Assembly (NCBI GenBank): GCA_900762355.1
Contig: CAAFGE010000041.1
Location: 1-64,000, forward strand
Length of the DNA: 64,000 nucleotides
Reading direction: 5' to 3'
From: an uncultured Collinsella sp.
GTDB lineage: Bacteria > Actinomycetota > Coriobacteriia > Coriobacteriales > Coriobacteriaceae
This document shows, one piece after another, positions 8,425 through 17,325 of the stretch; positions within the stretch are counted from its first letter, which is position 1; each line of letters starts with the position of its first letter. Both the position numbers and the translations under genes were made by a program. The notes beneath the pieces are model-generated. The model saw only the letters and a list, made by a program, of their open reading frames with translations. It had not been told where the DNA came from and searched no databases.

Positions 8425-10140
8425 ATGTCGCAAAACGATCGAACTCAACTGATTCCCGATCCGCAGCAGCCGAGCAGGCACACCGGCGGCGTTCAATCGC
8501 CGCGTCCTATCGCGCCGAGCCGCGGTCAGCAGCGAGGTGCGGCAAACGTTTCCCAACGTCCGAACAAGCAGCATCAGCAGCGCCAGACAAATGGCAATGC
8601 GCCCAAGCAACCCCCCACGCACGCTCGAGGCGATCGCGGCCCCGCACGCAAACCCGCCGAGAACAATAAGTCGGGCAAAAAGACGACGCTCTTTGTCGTT
8701 CTGGGTCTTATCGTCATTGTCTATATCGTAGGCGTCGTAGCATTTTCGCAGGTAGCCTACCCCAACACCACTATCGCCGGCGTCGATGTCTCGTTCTCCA
8801 ACGCTTCGTCTGCCGCCACCAAGGTCAACTCGGCTTGGAAGCACTATAAGCTCACCGTGACAGGCGATGACTTTAGCTGGACCTATCAGCCCGAGTCCGA
8901 TGAGCCCATTGTCGACGGCGAAGCTGCCGCAAAAGAGATTATCAGCCGCAACGAAGCCATTGTATGGCCGGTTCGCCTTGTAGAATCCTTAAGCGGCAAG
9001 ACCAAAACAACCGCTAGCTCCAACGAAGTCGATCTTGATCAAGACGTCGACCTGTCCATGCTCTCCGACACCTTTGACCAAAAGCAGTTTGAGAAGGATC
9101 TGGGCGCCGCCATCGACGAGTTTAACGAGGGGCGTTCGGGCGCGTTCGAGGCCAATAGCTCCTATGACGAGCAGGCCGGCAAGTTTACCGTCGAGAAGGC
9201 GCGCTCCAACGAAAAACTCAACCGCGAGCATGTCATTAAGTATGCCGAGCTCGAGCTTGCCTCGCTGGCCGAGACCGTAGATCTTTCCAAGCTCGGCAAC
9301 GATGCCTATGAGCCGCTCAATGGAACGCTGACCGATGATCAGATTCAGTCTGCATGCGATGCCGCCAACAACTTCTTGGGCGTCAACGTGACCCTCAAGC
9401 TCAACGGCGAGGATGCCGGCAAGGTTGATGGCAGCTCCGTGTTGCAGTGGATCAGCTTTGCCGATCCGGCCAACCCCACGCTCGATACGTCGCAGATCAG
9501 CAGCTGGGCAGCCGAGCTCGCCAACGGCTTTAATACCGTGGGCTCCACTCGCTGGTGGACGCGCGCCGATGGCAAGCAGTGCGCCGTCGAAGGCGGCGAC
9601 TTTGGTTGGTCCATCGACAGCAGCTCGCTCGCCAAGCAGGTCGAGGACGCCATCAACAACAAGCAGACCGGCGAAATCGAGATCAAGTACTCCCAGAAGG
9701 CCGACACATTTACCGCCAAGGGCGAGCCCGACTGGAAGGCCTATATCGACGTCGACCTGTCCGAGCAGCATGCGCGCTACTACGACGAGAGCGGCAACAT
9801 CGTGTGGGAGGCCAACTTTATTTCTGGCAAACCGGGCGAAGACGCCACCCCCGAGGGCGTATGGCAGATCAACAGCAACGATGGCGCCAGCAAACTCATC
9901 GGTGCCAAGGACCCCGAGACCGGCAAGCCCAAATACGAGAGCCCGGTAAGCTACTGGATGCCGTTCGAGGGCAATATGGTCGGATTCCACGACGCCACCT
10001 GGCAAAACGATTCGAGTTTCGATAACGCCGAATCGTACAAGTGGTGCGGTAGCCACGGTTGTATCAACCTGCGTCTGGCCGATGCCAAGTCGCTCCACGA
10101 GCGCATCAAAGTCGGCCTCTGCGTGGTCGTGCACTCGTAA
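8425..10140 (+). CDS. L,D-transpeptidase with peptidoglycan-binding domain
   Basis: Membrane-anchored cell-wall enzyme expected to form 3-3 peptide cross-links. In order: a Q/P/R-rich cytoplasmic tail (1-85), one transmembrane helix (about 87-110), VanW/PG_binding_4-type extracellular domains (about 115-440), and a YkuD catalytic domain ending with CGSHGCINL, which contains the catalytic cysteine and its SHGC motif. About 571 residues. I chose the ATG at 8425 because AAGGA lies 10 nt ahead; the ATG at 8416 nearly abuts that site. It appears to be its own transcription unit. Confidence 0.9.
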   Translation: MSQNDRTQLIPDPQQPSRHTGGVQSPRPIAPSRGQQRGAANVSQRPNKQHQQRQTNGNAPKQPPTHARGDRGPARKPAENNKSGKKTTLFVVLGLIVIVYIVGVVAFSQVAYPNTTIAGVDVSFSNASSAATKVNSAWKHYKLTVTGDDFSWTYQPESDEPIVDGEAAAKEIISRNEAIVWPVRLVESLSGKTKTTASSNEVDLDQDVDLSMLSDTFDQKQFEKDLGAAIDEFNEGRSGAFEANSSYDEQAGKFTVEKARSNEKLNREHVIKYAELELASLAETVDLSKLGNDAYEPLNGTLTDDQIQSACDAANNFLGVNVTLKLNGEDAGKVDGSSVLQWISFADPANPTLDTSQISSWAAELANGFNTVGSTRWWTRADGKQCAVEGGDFGWSIDSSSLAKQVEDAINNKQTGEIEIKYSQKADTFTAKGEPDWKAYIDVDLSEQHARYYDESGNIVWEANFISGKPGEDATPEGVWQINSNDGASKLIGAKDPETGKPKYESPVSYWMPFEGNMVGFHDATWQNDSSFDNAESYKWCGSHGCINLRLADAKSLHERIKVGLCVVVHS

Positions 10141-10208
10141 CGCAGCTAACGTCTACAACAAGTAAACAGCACGGCGACAAAACTTACAGTACCGTCATCC
10201 GCAACTTC

Positions 10209-10238
10209 TATACGCCCGCCTATCGCGACGGGCGTATA
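10209..10238. promoter_or_regulatory. Palindrome in the leader of the export operon
   Basis: Arms TATACGCCCG (10209-10218) and CGGGCGTATA (10229-10238) are a perfect 10-bp inverted repeat, 34 nt before the HlyD-type gene. No T-run follows. It may be an operator for a regulator elsewhere, or a leader hairpin. Confidence 0.4.
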
Positions 10239-10272
10239 TACTTATCGGAGCCATATCGATAAAGGAGACGCT

Positions 10273-11685
10273 ATGTCCAAGGTCCCCACGATCAATCCGG
10301 GTCCTGACGATTCCGATCGCATGCCCCAAGATGCCACCGAGACCCTGCCGATTATCAGCGCTGCAGACACCAAGCAGCCCCAAACGAGTCTCGACGATTC
10401 GACCGATATCTCCGATGAAGAAGCCTATGCAAAGCTCAAGGCAAAGCGTGCCGAGCGTCGGCGCAAAAAGCTCATCCGACGCGGTATCGCCGTCGGTGTC
10501 GTTGTTGCCATCGCGCTCATTGCCATCATCGCAACGCTGGTCATCAACGCGCAACCCGCAGGCACCAACGGACCGGTGACCGACATGGTCACCGAAGGCA
10601 CGTTTACCACCACAGTCGAAGCCAAGGGGCAGCTTAAGCCCATCTCGGCATCGGTCGTCTCCCCTTCTGTCGACGGTACGGTTGAAAAGATCAACGTGCA
10701 GGCCGGACAGAGCGTCAACGAGGGCGACGTACTCGTGACCATTAAGAACGACGCGCTCGATAGCGCTGTTTCCGAGGCGCAGCGCGCGGTCGCGGCCGCC
10801 CAGGAAGACCTGAACAATGCAAAGGTGGCACTCGCGGCCGCACAGGCCGCACCGACAACGGACAGTGACGGATCGACCGGTCCATCGGACGCAAACGCCA
10901 ACGCAAATGCCGTCTCGACCGCCCAGCGCAACCTCGCCTCGGCCCAGGCAGCGCTGGAACAGGCAACTGCAAAGGCGGCCGAGCGCACCGTAAAGGCCCC
11001 CAGCTCGGGCAGCATCGTGGAGCTCAACGCCAAGGTGGGCGCTACGGCAACAGGCGGCATGATCATGGGTGAAAGCGACACGAGCGGCGGCAAGCAGTGC
11101 ATGCAAATCGCCGACCTGTCCAAGATGAAGGTGACGGTTCAGGTGGGCGAAAAGGATATCGCCAAAATTGCCGTGGGCCAAAGCGCCAACGTGACCTATC
11201 CCGCGTTTCCCGATATCGTGAGCCAGGGCACCGTCACGGCTATCGCCTCGGTGGCAAACTCTGACTCCGGCTCCGGTAGCGGCGGCAGCGTGACCTTTAA
11301 CGTCGACATCCTCATCGAAGCACCCGACAGTCGCCTTAAGCCGGGTATGACTGCCGAGGTCTCGGTAGTGACCGAGAAGCTCGACGACGTGGTTATGGTG
11401 CCGACCATGGCGCTGATGACCGAAGATGGCGAGCACTATTACGTCAATCTGGCCACCGATTCGGAAGGCAAGAAGACGCGCCGCGTGAAGGTGACCGTCG
11501 TGACGCAAAACGACAACGAGGCTGTAGTCGGTAAGACGCAGGTCAAGCGCGACGACCAGGGCAACGAGATCAACCCAGACGTCCCGGTTACCAAGTTACG
11601 CGACGGCGACACCATCGTGACGGATACCGGCACAGGCATGACGGCAGACGGCGGCGACAGTATGTCTGCCGACGAGGGCAAGTAA
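10273..11685 (+). CDS. HlyD/MacA-type periplasmic adaptor (membrane fusion) protein
   Basis: Links the MacB-like ABC transporter encoded next to it to the cell envelope. There is a charged cytoplasmic N-terminus (1-70), one transmembrane helix (about 72-92), then a biotinyl-lipoyl-like fold split by an Ala-rich coiled coil (about 155-235, repeated AQ/AAA segments), and beta-barrel domains. The C-terminus is Asp/Gly/Met-rich. AAAGGAG precedes the ATG. Its stop overlaps the next start by one base (TAATG), so the three genes are translationally coupled. Confidence 0.9.
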   Translation: MSKVPTINPGPDDSDRMPQDATETLPIISAADTKQPQTSLDDSTDISDEEAYAKLKAKRAERRRKKLIRRGIAVGVVVAIALIAIIATLVINAQPAGTNGPVTDMVTEGTFTTTVEAKGQLKPISASVVSPSVDGTVEKINVQAGQSVNEGDVLVTIKNDALDSAVSEAQRAVAAAQEDLNNAKVALAAAQAAPTTDSDGSTGPSDANANANAVSTAQRNLASAQAALEQATAKAAERTVKAPSSGSIVELNAKVGATATGGMIMGESDTSGGKQCMQIADLSKMKVTVQVGEKDIAKIAVGQSANVTYPAFPDIVSQGTVTAIASVANSDSGSGSGGSVTFNVDILIEAPDSRLKPGMTAEVSVVTEKLDDVVMVPTMALMTEDGEHYYVNLATDSEGKKTRRVKVTVVTQNDNEAVVGKTQVKRDDQGNEINPDVPVTKLRDGDTIVTDTGTGMTADGGDSMSADEGK

Positions 11686-12458
11686 TGCGTCCCGTCATCG
11701 ACATCCGCAACGTGCACCGCATCTTTGAGAGCGAGGCCGGTTGCGCCCACATCCTGCACAACGTGAGCCTGGCGGTGAACCCCGGTGAGTTCGTCGCCAT
11801 CACCGGGCCCTCGGGCTCGGGCAAGTCGACGCTCATGAACATCCTGGGCTGCCTGGACAAGCCGACGGCGGGTGATTATTTCCTGCAAGGGCTCAACGTC
11901 GCCGAGCTCGACGATGATGAGCTCACCGAGGTGCGCGCGCTGAGCATCGGCTTTGTCTTTCAGAGTTTTAACTTGCTGCCGCGTCTGACGGTGATCGAAA
12001 ACGTCATGCTGCCGCTGTCCTACACCAATGTGCCGCGTAGCCAGCGCGAGATGCGCGCCGTGCACGCGCTGCAAGCCGTCACATTGCCGGTCGACCATTG
12101 GGACCACCGCATATCGGAACTCTCGGGCGGACAGATGCAGCGCGTCGCCATCGCGCGCGCCCTCGTCAACGACCCGCCCATCATTTTGGCCGACGAGCCA
12201 ACGGGAAATCTAGACTCGACAACCGGGGCGCTCGTCATGGAAACCTTCCACAAGCTCCAGAAACGCGGCAAGACCATCGTACTCATCACGCATGACCCCG
12301 GCATCGCCGCCGAGGCCGATCGAGCCGTAACCATCCGTGACGGGCGAATCCATGACGGCGCATATGTCGCACATACACCGAATACGTTACGCGGGGCCGT
12401 CAAAAACCTGCCCGCGATTTCTGCAACCACCAATCAGCCGAAAGGAGCGAAGGCATGA
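11685..12458 (+). CDS. ABC transporter ATP-binding protein, MacB/LolD type
   Basis: ATPase subunit of the export operon. It has Walker A GPSGSGKST (about residue 44), signature LSGGQMQRVAIARAL (about 145) and Walker B IILADEPTGNLDS (about 166). At 257 residues it carries a short C-terminal tail after the ATPase fold. It shares an ATGA overlap with the permease gene. Confidence 0.94.
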   Translation: MRPVIDIRNVHRIFESEAGCAHILHNVSLAVNPGEFVAITGPSGSGKSTLMNILGCLDKPTAGDYFLQGLNVAELDDDELTEVRALSIGFVFQSFNLLPRLTVIENVMLPLSYTNVPRSQREMRAVHALQAVTLPVDHWDHRISELSGGQMQRVAIARALVNDPPIILADEPTGNLDSTTGALVMETFHKLQKRGKTIVLITHDPGIAAEADRAVTIRDGRIHDGAYVAHTPNTLRGAVKNLPAISATTNQPKGAKA

Positions 12459-13669
12459 GCACCCGCGATCTTGTCCAAGAAGCCCTTCACTCGCTCGAGG
12501 CCAACAAGGGACGCAGCCTGCTCACCATCCTTGGCATCGTTATTGGCATCGCCTCGGTCATCGCCATGACTTCGCTCATCGGCGGTATCCAAAACAGCCT
12601 GGTCAACAGCCTGGGCCTCAATGCAGCCCGCATGGTAGAGATCTATTCGTCCCAAGAACTCACCGATTCGGATGTGGAAAAGCTTCGCAAACTGGTGCCG
12701 CAGATTGAGCAGATCGGCATCGTCGATAGCGCCTATTCCGAGTACAAGGTCGGGGATAAAAGCTATACCGTCATGGCACACGGCGTCGATAGCGACATGC
12801 TCGATGCCGTGGGCGCCAGCAAGCTCGTTGCGGGACGTGTCTATTCACAGGCAGAGTCTCAATCAGGCTCGCGCGTGGCGCTCATCAGCCGCGGCGGCGC
12901 CGATCAGCTTTACGGCAACGAACAGGACGCACTGGGGAAAACCATCAAGGTGTCCAACGGCGAGGTGCAGATTGTAGGCGTGATTGATGGCGGCAGCGAC
13001 TCCATGGGCTCGCTCACGCTGTATATGCCACGCGAAACCATCTCCGGCCTGTTTGGCGACGAGAATCCTTCATTTCCCAGCGTGACGGCACTTGCCGCCG
13101 AGGGCACAGACATGGACGAGCTCTGCAAGACCATCGAGTCTAAGGTGCGCGCGATGAAGGGCATCTCGGAGGATGATGAGTACGACAGCGTATCGGCGAC
13201 CTCCATGAAAAGCGCCATCGATGCACTCAACTCGTTTATGGGCGCCTTCTCGCTCATCATGGGCGCTGTCGCCAGTATCTCACTGCTTGTCGGCGGAATC
13301 GGCATTATGAATATGATGCTTACCAACGTGACTGAGCGCATCCGCGAGATCGGTATTCGCCGTGCCTTGGGCGCCAGTCGCCGCGATATCACCGCGCAGT
13401 TTTTGGCCGAGTCCTCGGCGCTGTGCGTCACCGGTGGCCTGCTGGGTGTCCTGATTGGCTATCTGCTGGCCTGGGGCCTCGCGATGTTTGCCGCAGGATC
13501 AGGGGTTCTCAACGAGCTCGGTGCCAGTGGGGAGATCACACCGAGCTTTTCAATCGCCACGGTGCTGCTGGCCTTCGGCGTCTCCGTCGGCATCGGCGTA
13601 ATCTTTGGCTTCTACCCCGCTCGCCGCGCGGCAAAGCTCAACCCGGTGGAGTGCCTACGCTACCAGTAA
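12455..13669 (+). CDS. ABC transporter permease, MacB/FtsX type
   Basis: Integral-membrane partner of the preceding ATPase. It has an N-terminal transmembrane helix (about 25-45), an extracytoplasmic MacB-like core domain (about 50-250), then three C-terminal helices of the FtsX domain (about 265-290, 320-350 and 365-390). The conserved stretch TERIREIGIRRALGA is present. The substrate is unknown; such systems export antimicrobial peptides, lipoproteins or siderophores. The last codons and stop are duplicated in a 21-bp tandem repeat. Confidence 0.92.
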   Translation: MSTRDLVQEALHSLEANKGRSLLTILGIVIGIASVIAMTSLIGGIQNSLVNSLGLNAARMVEIYSSQELTDSDVEKLRKLVPQIEQIGIVDSAYSEYKVGDKSYTVMAHGVDSDMLDAVGASKLVAGRVYSQAESQSGSRVALISRGGADQLYGNEQDALGKTIKVSNGEVQIVGVIDGGSDSMGSLTLYMPRETISGLFGDENPSFPSVTALAAEGTDMDELCKTIESKVRAMKGISEDDEYDSVSATSMKSAIDALNSFMGAFSLIMGAVASISLLVGGIGIMNMMLTNVTERIREIGIRRALGASRRDITAQFLAESSALCVTGGLLGVLIGYLLAWGLAMFAAGSGVLNELGASGEITPSFSIATVLLAFGVSVGIGVIFGFYPARRAAKLNPVECLRYQ

Positions 13670-13700
13670 GCCACCACCAGCTACCAGTAAGCCACCACCA
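13659..13700. repeat. 21-bp tandem duplication over the 3' end of the permease gene
   Basis: Two exact consecutive 21-bp units (13659-13679 and 13680-13700) begin GCTACCAGTAAG. The first includes the last codons and TAA of the permease; the second repeats them outside the gene. It directly abuts the repeat that marks the left edge of the cobalamin island. Confidence 0.85.
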
Positions 13701-13702
13701 AC

Positions 13703-13771
13703 AAGTTGCGGTGAATTAGGGACTGAATATGCTATCTAGCAGCAAAAACAGACACTATTTCACCGCAACTT
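13703..13771. repeat. Palindromic repeat, AGTTGCGGTGAAATAGGGAC family, copy 1 (island left edge)
   Basis: The arms at 13703-13723 and 13751-13771 are inverted copies with a few mismatches; both contain AAGTTGCGGTGAA. The spacer is 27 nt. Related copies lie at 35609-35633 and 44226-44294. This copy marks the change from ordinary chromosome to the cobalamin island. Confidence 0.85.
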
Positions 13772-13777
13772 ATTGAA

Positions 13778-13858
13778 GGGCTGTTTGCGCCAGTTCTGGG
13801 CGTCGTCCTCGAGCTATTGATGGATGACGGGCTTGTACGGGTCGAGCTTGCTCGGGAC
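13778..13858 (-). pseudogene. Relic of an IS21-family transposase (IstA-like)
   Basis: Translated on the minus strand from 13858, this reads VPSKLDPYKPVIHQ, a stop, then LEDDAQNWRKQ. That matches the part of IS21 IstA proteins with a SKLDPYKP segment and an RKQRHT segment about 25 residues later. The stop is probably a TGG-to-TAG change. Similarity ends where the palindromic repeat approaches. Only about 27 codons survive, so the call rests on remembered family motifs. The remaining sequence up to cbiJ shows nothing else recognisable. Confidence 0.6.
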
Positions 13859-13901
13859 GCTCCTCCTCGCGGGCGGGAGGGCGCGCAGGCGCGGCAAGCG
13901 C

Positions 13902-14675
13902 CTAGCGCGCGAACTCCCGTAAGAGCGCGTCTTCCACTTCCCGAAGCGAAAGGGCCCCGCTTCCCTCGGCGGGACGGGTGACCACGATACAGCGCGCTCC
14001 CACGTCGCGCGCGGCGGCGAGCTTCTCGGCCGTGCCGCCTACGGTTCCCGAGTCCTTAGTCACAAGCCACTGGGCGCCCATCTGCCGAAGCATCGCCTCG
14101 TTGAGCTCGCGGGTGAAGGGCCCCTGCATGCCGATGACGTGCGACGGCGAAAACCCCACGTCGATGCACTTCGTTATAGCACCGGGCAGCGGGAGCACAC
14201 GCACGAAGAAGCGCTCCGCGAAATCGGCGACGCTCGTGTAGGGAGCAAGCTCCTTGCTCCCCGTCGTGAGAAGAGCGCGACCCGGGTTCTCGGAGAGAAA
14301 GCGCGCCGCGCAGGCAATCGACGCGACCGGCACGACGCCTTTGGGCAGCGACTCGGCCGGGCGCGCAAGGCGCAGGCATCGTGCACCCACGGCGAGCGAA
14401 GCGGCCCGGATGTTGCCGCTTGCGAGCGTAGCGAAGGGGTGCGTGGCATCGACGACGATGCGCGCGCCGGAAAGCTCGCGCTCCATGTCGGCCTCGTCGA
14501 GCCTGCCCGCATGCACCTCGATGCCCGGAAGCTCGCCCAAAAGCTCGCCTCCGTACTCGGTTGCCGCGTAGGCACGGGCGGGGATGCCCGCCCCGCTCGC
14601 CCATTCGCACAGAAGGCGGCCCTCGGTGGTGCCGGCGAAGATGCGCAGCGCCGACGCGGATGCGGGGGCCGTCAC
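13902..14675 (-). CDS. cbiJ: Cobalt-precorrin-6A reductase
   Basis: Reduces (cobalt-)precorrin-6A with NAD(P)H. The family pattern is clear: IFAGTTEGR at the N-terminus, VVDATHPFA (about residue 76) and LLTTGSKEL (about 137). At 257 residues it is of typical length. It is the last gene of the long minus-strand cob operon and overlaps cbiC by 4 nt. In the cobalt-early route it feeds CbiET. Confidence 0.92.
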   Translation of the reverse strand: MTAPASASALRIFAGTTEGRLLCEWASGAGIPARAYAATEYGGELLGELPGIEVHAGRLDEADMERELSGARIVVDATHPFATLASGNIRAASLAVGARCLRLARPAESLPKGVVPVASIACAARFLSENPGRALLTTGSKELAPYTSVADFAERFFVRVLPLPGAITKCIDVGFSPSHVIGMQGPFTRELNEAMLRQMGAQWLVTKDSGTVGGTAEKLAAARDVGARCIVVTRPAEGSGALSLREVEDALLREFAR

Positions 14676-15313
14676 TTCGCGCCACCCGTGCGCGTGATCT
14701 GGTAGAGCAGCGCGTTCACAATGGCGGCCGCCACGGTCGAGCCGCCCTTGCGACCCCTCGCGACGATGGCCGGCACGCGTCGCGCGAGTAGCTCCTCTTT
14801 CGCCTCGACCACGTTCACAAACCCGACCGGCACCCCAACGACGAGCGCGGGCGCGATCTTCCCCGCGTCCATGAGCTCGGCGAGGCGCAGAAGTGCTGTG
14901 GGAGCGTTGCCGACGGCCACGATAAGCGGACCCTCAATGCGGCAAGCTTTGTCCATGCTCGCAACGGCGCGAGTCGTGCCCGCGGCGCGCGCAGCCGCGG
15001 CGACATCAGGGTCGGCCATGTAGCACACGGCCTTGCAGCCGAGCTTCGCGAGCGCGGGCTTGCTTATGCCTGCGAGCGCCATGTTCGTGTCGGTGAGCAC
15101 CGTGGCCCCTGCGCGCAGTGCGTCGAGCGCACAGTGCGCAGCGTCATGGGTGAACACGAGGGAATCGGCGTACGAGAAGTCGGCAGTGGTGTGGATGACG
15201 CGCTTCACGACGGGCTCTTCGAGCGGCGGGAACGTGCGGCCGCCGAGCTCTTCGGTGATGATCTCGAAGCTGCGCCGCTCGATGTCGCCGGGCGCCATCT
15301 CCTTGGAATCCAT
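14672..15313 (-). CDS. cbiC: Cobalt-precorrin-8 methylmutase
   Basis: Moves a methyl group from C11 to C12 to give cobyrinate. The catalytic histidine region VIHTTADF (about residue 41) and the conserved DTNMALAGISKP and VGVPVGFVN stretches are present. At 213 residues it is complete. It overlaps cbiJ by 4 nt and lies immediately after cobA. Confidence 0.94.
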   Translation of the reverse strand: MDSKEMAPGDIERRSFEIITEELGGRTFPPLEEPVVKRVIHTTADFSYADSLVFTHDAAHCALDALRAGATVLTDTNMALAGISKPALAKLGCKAVCYMADPDVAAAARAAGTTRAVASMDKACRIEGPLIVAVGNAPTALLRLAELMDAGKIAPALVVGVPVGFVNVVEAKEELLARRVPAIVARGRKGGSTVAAAIVNALLYQITRTGGAK

Positions 15314-15829
15314 CTAGTACTCCACTCCTTCCCTTGCACCTATCCCCTGAGCGTAGGGGTGTTTCTCGCACCGCATCTCGGTTATGTAGTCGGCCTTCTC
15401 CACGATCTTGCGGGAAGGCGCGCGCCCGGTGAGCGCTACTTCGACGCCGCGCGCGGACATATCGAGCGCGCGGTCCACGAGTGCCTCGTCGACAAGCCCC
15501 TTCGAAAGCGCGTCGAGCGCCTCGTCGAGCACGAGCAGCCCCTCCTGCGCGCCCTCGAGCTCGGCGAGCGCGGAAGCGAGGTTCCCATCGTGCAGCTCGC
15601 ACGTCGCGGCAAGTTCTTCCGGCGTCATCGACCAGGTGAACTTGTCCGACACCTTCCCCGCGAACACGGGCACGCCGAAATGCCCGGCGAGCAGGCGCGC
15701 CTCCCCGCTTTCGCCGTCTTTCAGGAACTGCACGACGACGACGCGGCGGCCTGCGGCGAGCATGCGAAGGGCGAGCCCCATCGCCGCCGTGGTCTTGCCT
15801 TTGCCGTCGCCATGATACACGTGGATCAT
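15314..15829 (-). CDS. cobA: Corrinoid adenosyltransferase (CobA/BtuR type)
   Basis: Transfers the 5'-deoxyadenosyl group of ATP to Co(I) corrinoid. The P-loop GDGKGKTTAAMG at residue 7 and the later LLVLDE box are visible; this is the BtuR/CobO fold. At 171 residues the length fits. It sits between the amidating enzymes CbiP and CbiC and overlaps cbiP by 4 nt. Confidence 0.93.
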   Translation of the reverse strand: MIHVYHGDGKGKTTAAMGLALRMLAAGRRVVVVQFLKDGESGEARLLAGHFGVPVFAGKVSDKFTWSMTPEELAATCELHDGNLASALAELEGAQEGLLVLDEALDALSKGLVDEALVDRALDMSARGVEVALTGRAPSRKIVEKADYITEMRCEKHPYAQGIGAREGVEY

Positions 15830-17325
15830 ACGCCCTCCTCGATAATGCGGTAGACATACTCCATGTCGAGCGCCCCGCGCACGACGTCGGCCAGGCGGTC
15901 GAACTCGCGCGCACGGTGATCGGCCGCGGACACCGCGCCCGCAGTACCCACGACGCTCTCGGGCAGGCCGCGCATGCGCGCGAGCGAGCGCGCGAGGGCG
16001 AGCGCCACCCCCGGTTCGTCGAACAGGCCGTGGAGATAGGTTCCGAACACGTTTCCGCAGGCCGCGCCTTCTGGTTTGCCGTCAATCGTGCCCGCAGGGG
16101 CGCAGGAGACGGTCGTTTCGCCGTCGTGAATCTCGTACCCGCGCGCCGTCATGCCGTTCCACACCGAGAACGCGCCTTGGGCGCCCGTGATGCGCAGCTC
16201 CGACTGGGCGAGGCGCTTTTCCTCCTTGAACACCGTACTTGCAGGGATGAGCCCGAGCCCGCGCGCGGTGCCAGCGCCTTCCCTGCCGTGCGGGTCGGAA
16301 AGCTCGTCTCCCAAAAGCTGGTAGCCTCCGCATATGCCGAGCACCGGCGTGCCCGCGCCCGAAAGCGCGCGTACACAGGCTCCGATGCCACTAGCCGCAA
16401 GCCAGCGTGCGTCGTCGAGCGTGGTCTTCGAGCCTGGGAGCACCACCAGGTCGGGTCTGCCCAGATCGGTCGTCGAGGAAACGTAGCGCACCCCCACGCC
16501 GGGCACGCGCGAAAGCGGGTCGAAGTCGGTGAAGTTCGACAGATGCGGAAGGCGCACGACGGCGACGTCGATGACGCCGCGCGCCTCGCGGGCAGATAGG
16601 CGCGGCGCGAGCGAGTCCTCGTCGTCCAGGTCGAGCGTAAGATACGGCACGACCCCCACGACGGGAACCCCGCACATCTTCTCGAGCGGGGCCAAACCCG
16701 GGCGTAGGATTTCCACATCGCCGCGGAACTTGTTCACCACAAGCCCCCGCAAAAGAGCGCGATCCTCGGGCGCAAAGAGTGCGACCGTGCCGTAGAGCTG
16801 GGCAAACACCCCACCTGGGTCGATGTCGCCCGCGAGCAGCACGGGGGAGGACACGGCGCGCGCGAGCCCCATGTTGACGATGTCGTTTTCGGCAAGGTTG
16901 ATTTCGACGGGGCTGCCGGCGCCCTCGATGACGATGACGTCGTTTTCCTCCGCGAGCGAATCGAACGCCTCCAAAATCTGCGGCATGAGCGCCTTCTTTC
17001 GCGCGAAGTAGTCCCTCGCAGCGAAGGCTCCCTGCACCTTGCCAGCCACGATGAGCTGGCTTCGGTGGTCGCTTTCGGGCTTGAGCAGGATGGGGTTCAT
17101 GCGCACGTCGGGCGCGATACCGCACGCCTCGGCCTGCATGATCTGGGCGCGCCCCATCTCGAGCCCATCGGCCGTGACACCGCTGTTGAGCGCCATGTTC
17201 TGACTCTTGAAGGGAGCCACGCGCAGGCCGTCCTGCGAAAGCACACGGCACAGCCCCGCCGCAAGCAGGCTCTTCCCCGCGTTCGACATGGTGCCCTGGA
17301 TCATGATGGGCTTCGCCCTACCCAC
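15826..17325 (-). CDS. cbiP: Cobyric acid synthase
   Basis: Amidates four carboxylates of adenosylcobyrinate a,c-diamide using glutamine. It has an N-terminal dethiobiotin-synthetase-like domain (IMIQGTMSNAGKS, FKSQNMALNS) and a C-terminal class I glutaminase domain (VLGICGGYQLLG, nucleophile cysteine; later YLHGLFD). I start it at the GTG at 17325 because AAGGAGG lies 8-10 nt ahead; upstream in-frame sequence belongs to the neighbouring gene. That gives 499 residues, near the family norm. It overlaps the aminotransferase gene by 8 nt. Confidence 0.93.
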   Translation of the reverse strand: MGRAKPIMIQGTMSNAGKSLLAAGLCRVLSQDGLRVAPFKSQNMALNSGVTADGLEMGRAQIMQAEACGIAPDVRMNPILLKPESDHRSQLIVAGKVQGAFAARDYFARKKALMPQILEAFDSLAEENDVIVIEGAGSPVEINLAENDIVNMGLARAVSSPVLLAGDIDPGGVFAQLYGTVALFAPEDRALLRGLVVNKFRGDVEILRPGLAPLEKMCGVPVVGVVPYLTLDLDDEDSLAPRLSAREARGVIDVAVVRLPHLSNFTDFDPLSRVPGVGVRYVSSTTDLGRPDLVVLPGSKTTLDDARWLAASGIGACVRALSGAGTPVLGICGGYQLLGDELSDPHGREGAGTARGLGLIPASTVFKEEKRLAQSELRITGAQGAFSVWNGMTARGYEIHDGETTVSCAPAGTIDGKPEGAACGNVFGTYLHGLFDEPGVALALARSLARMRGLPESVVGTAGAVSAADHRAREFDRLADVVRGALDMEYVYRIIEEGV

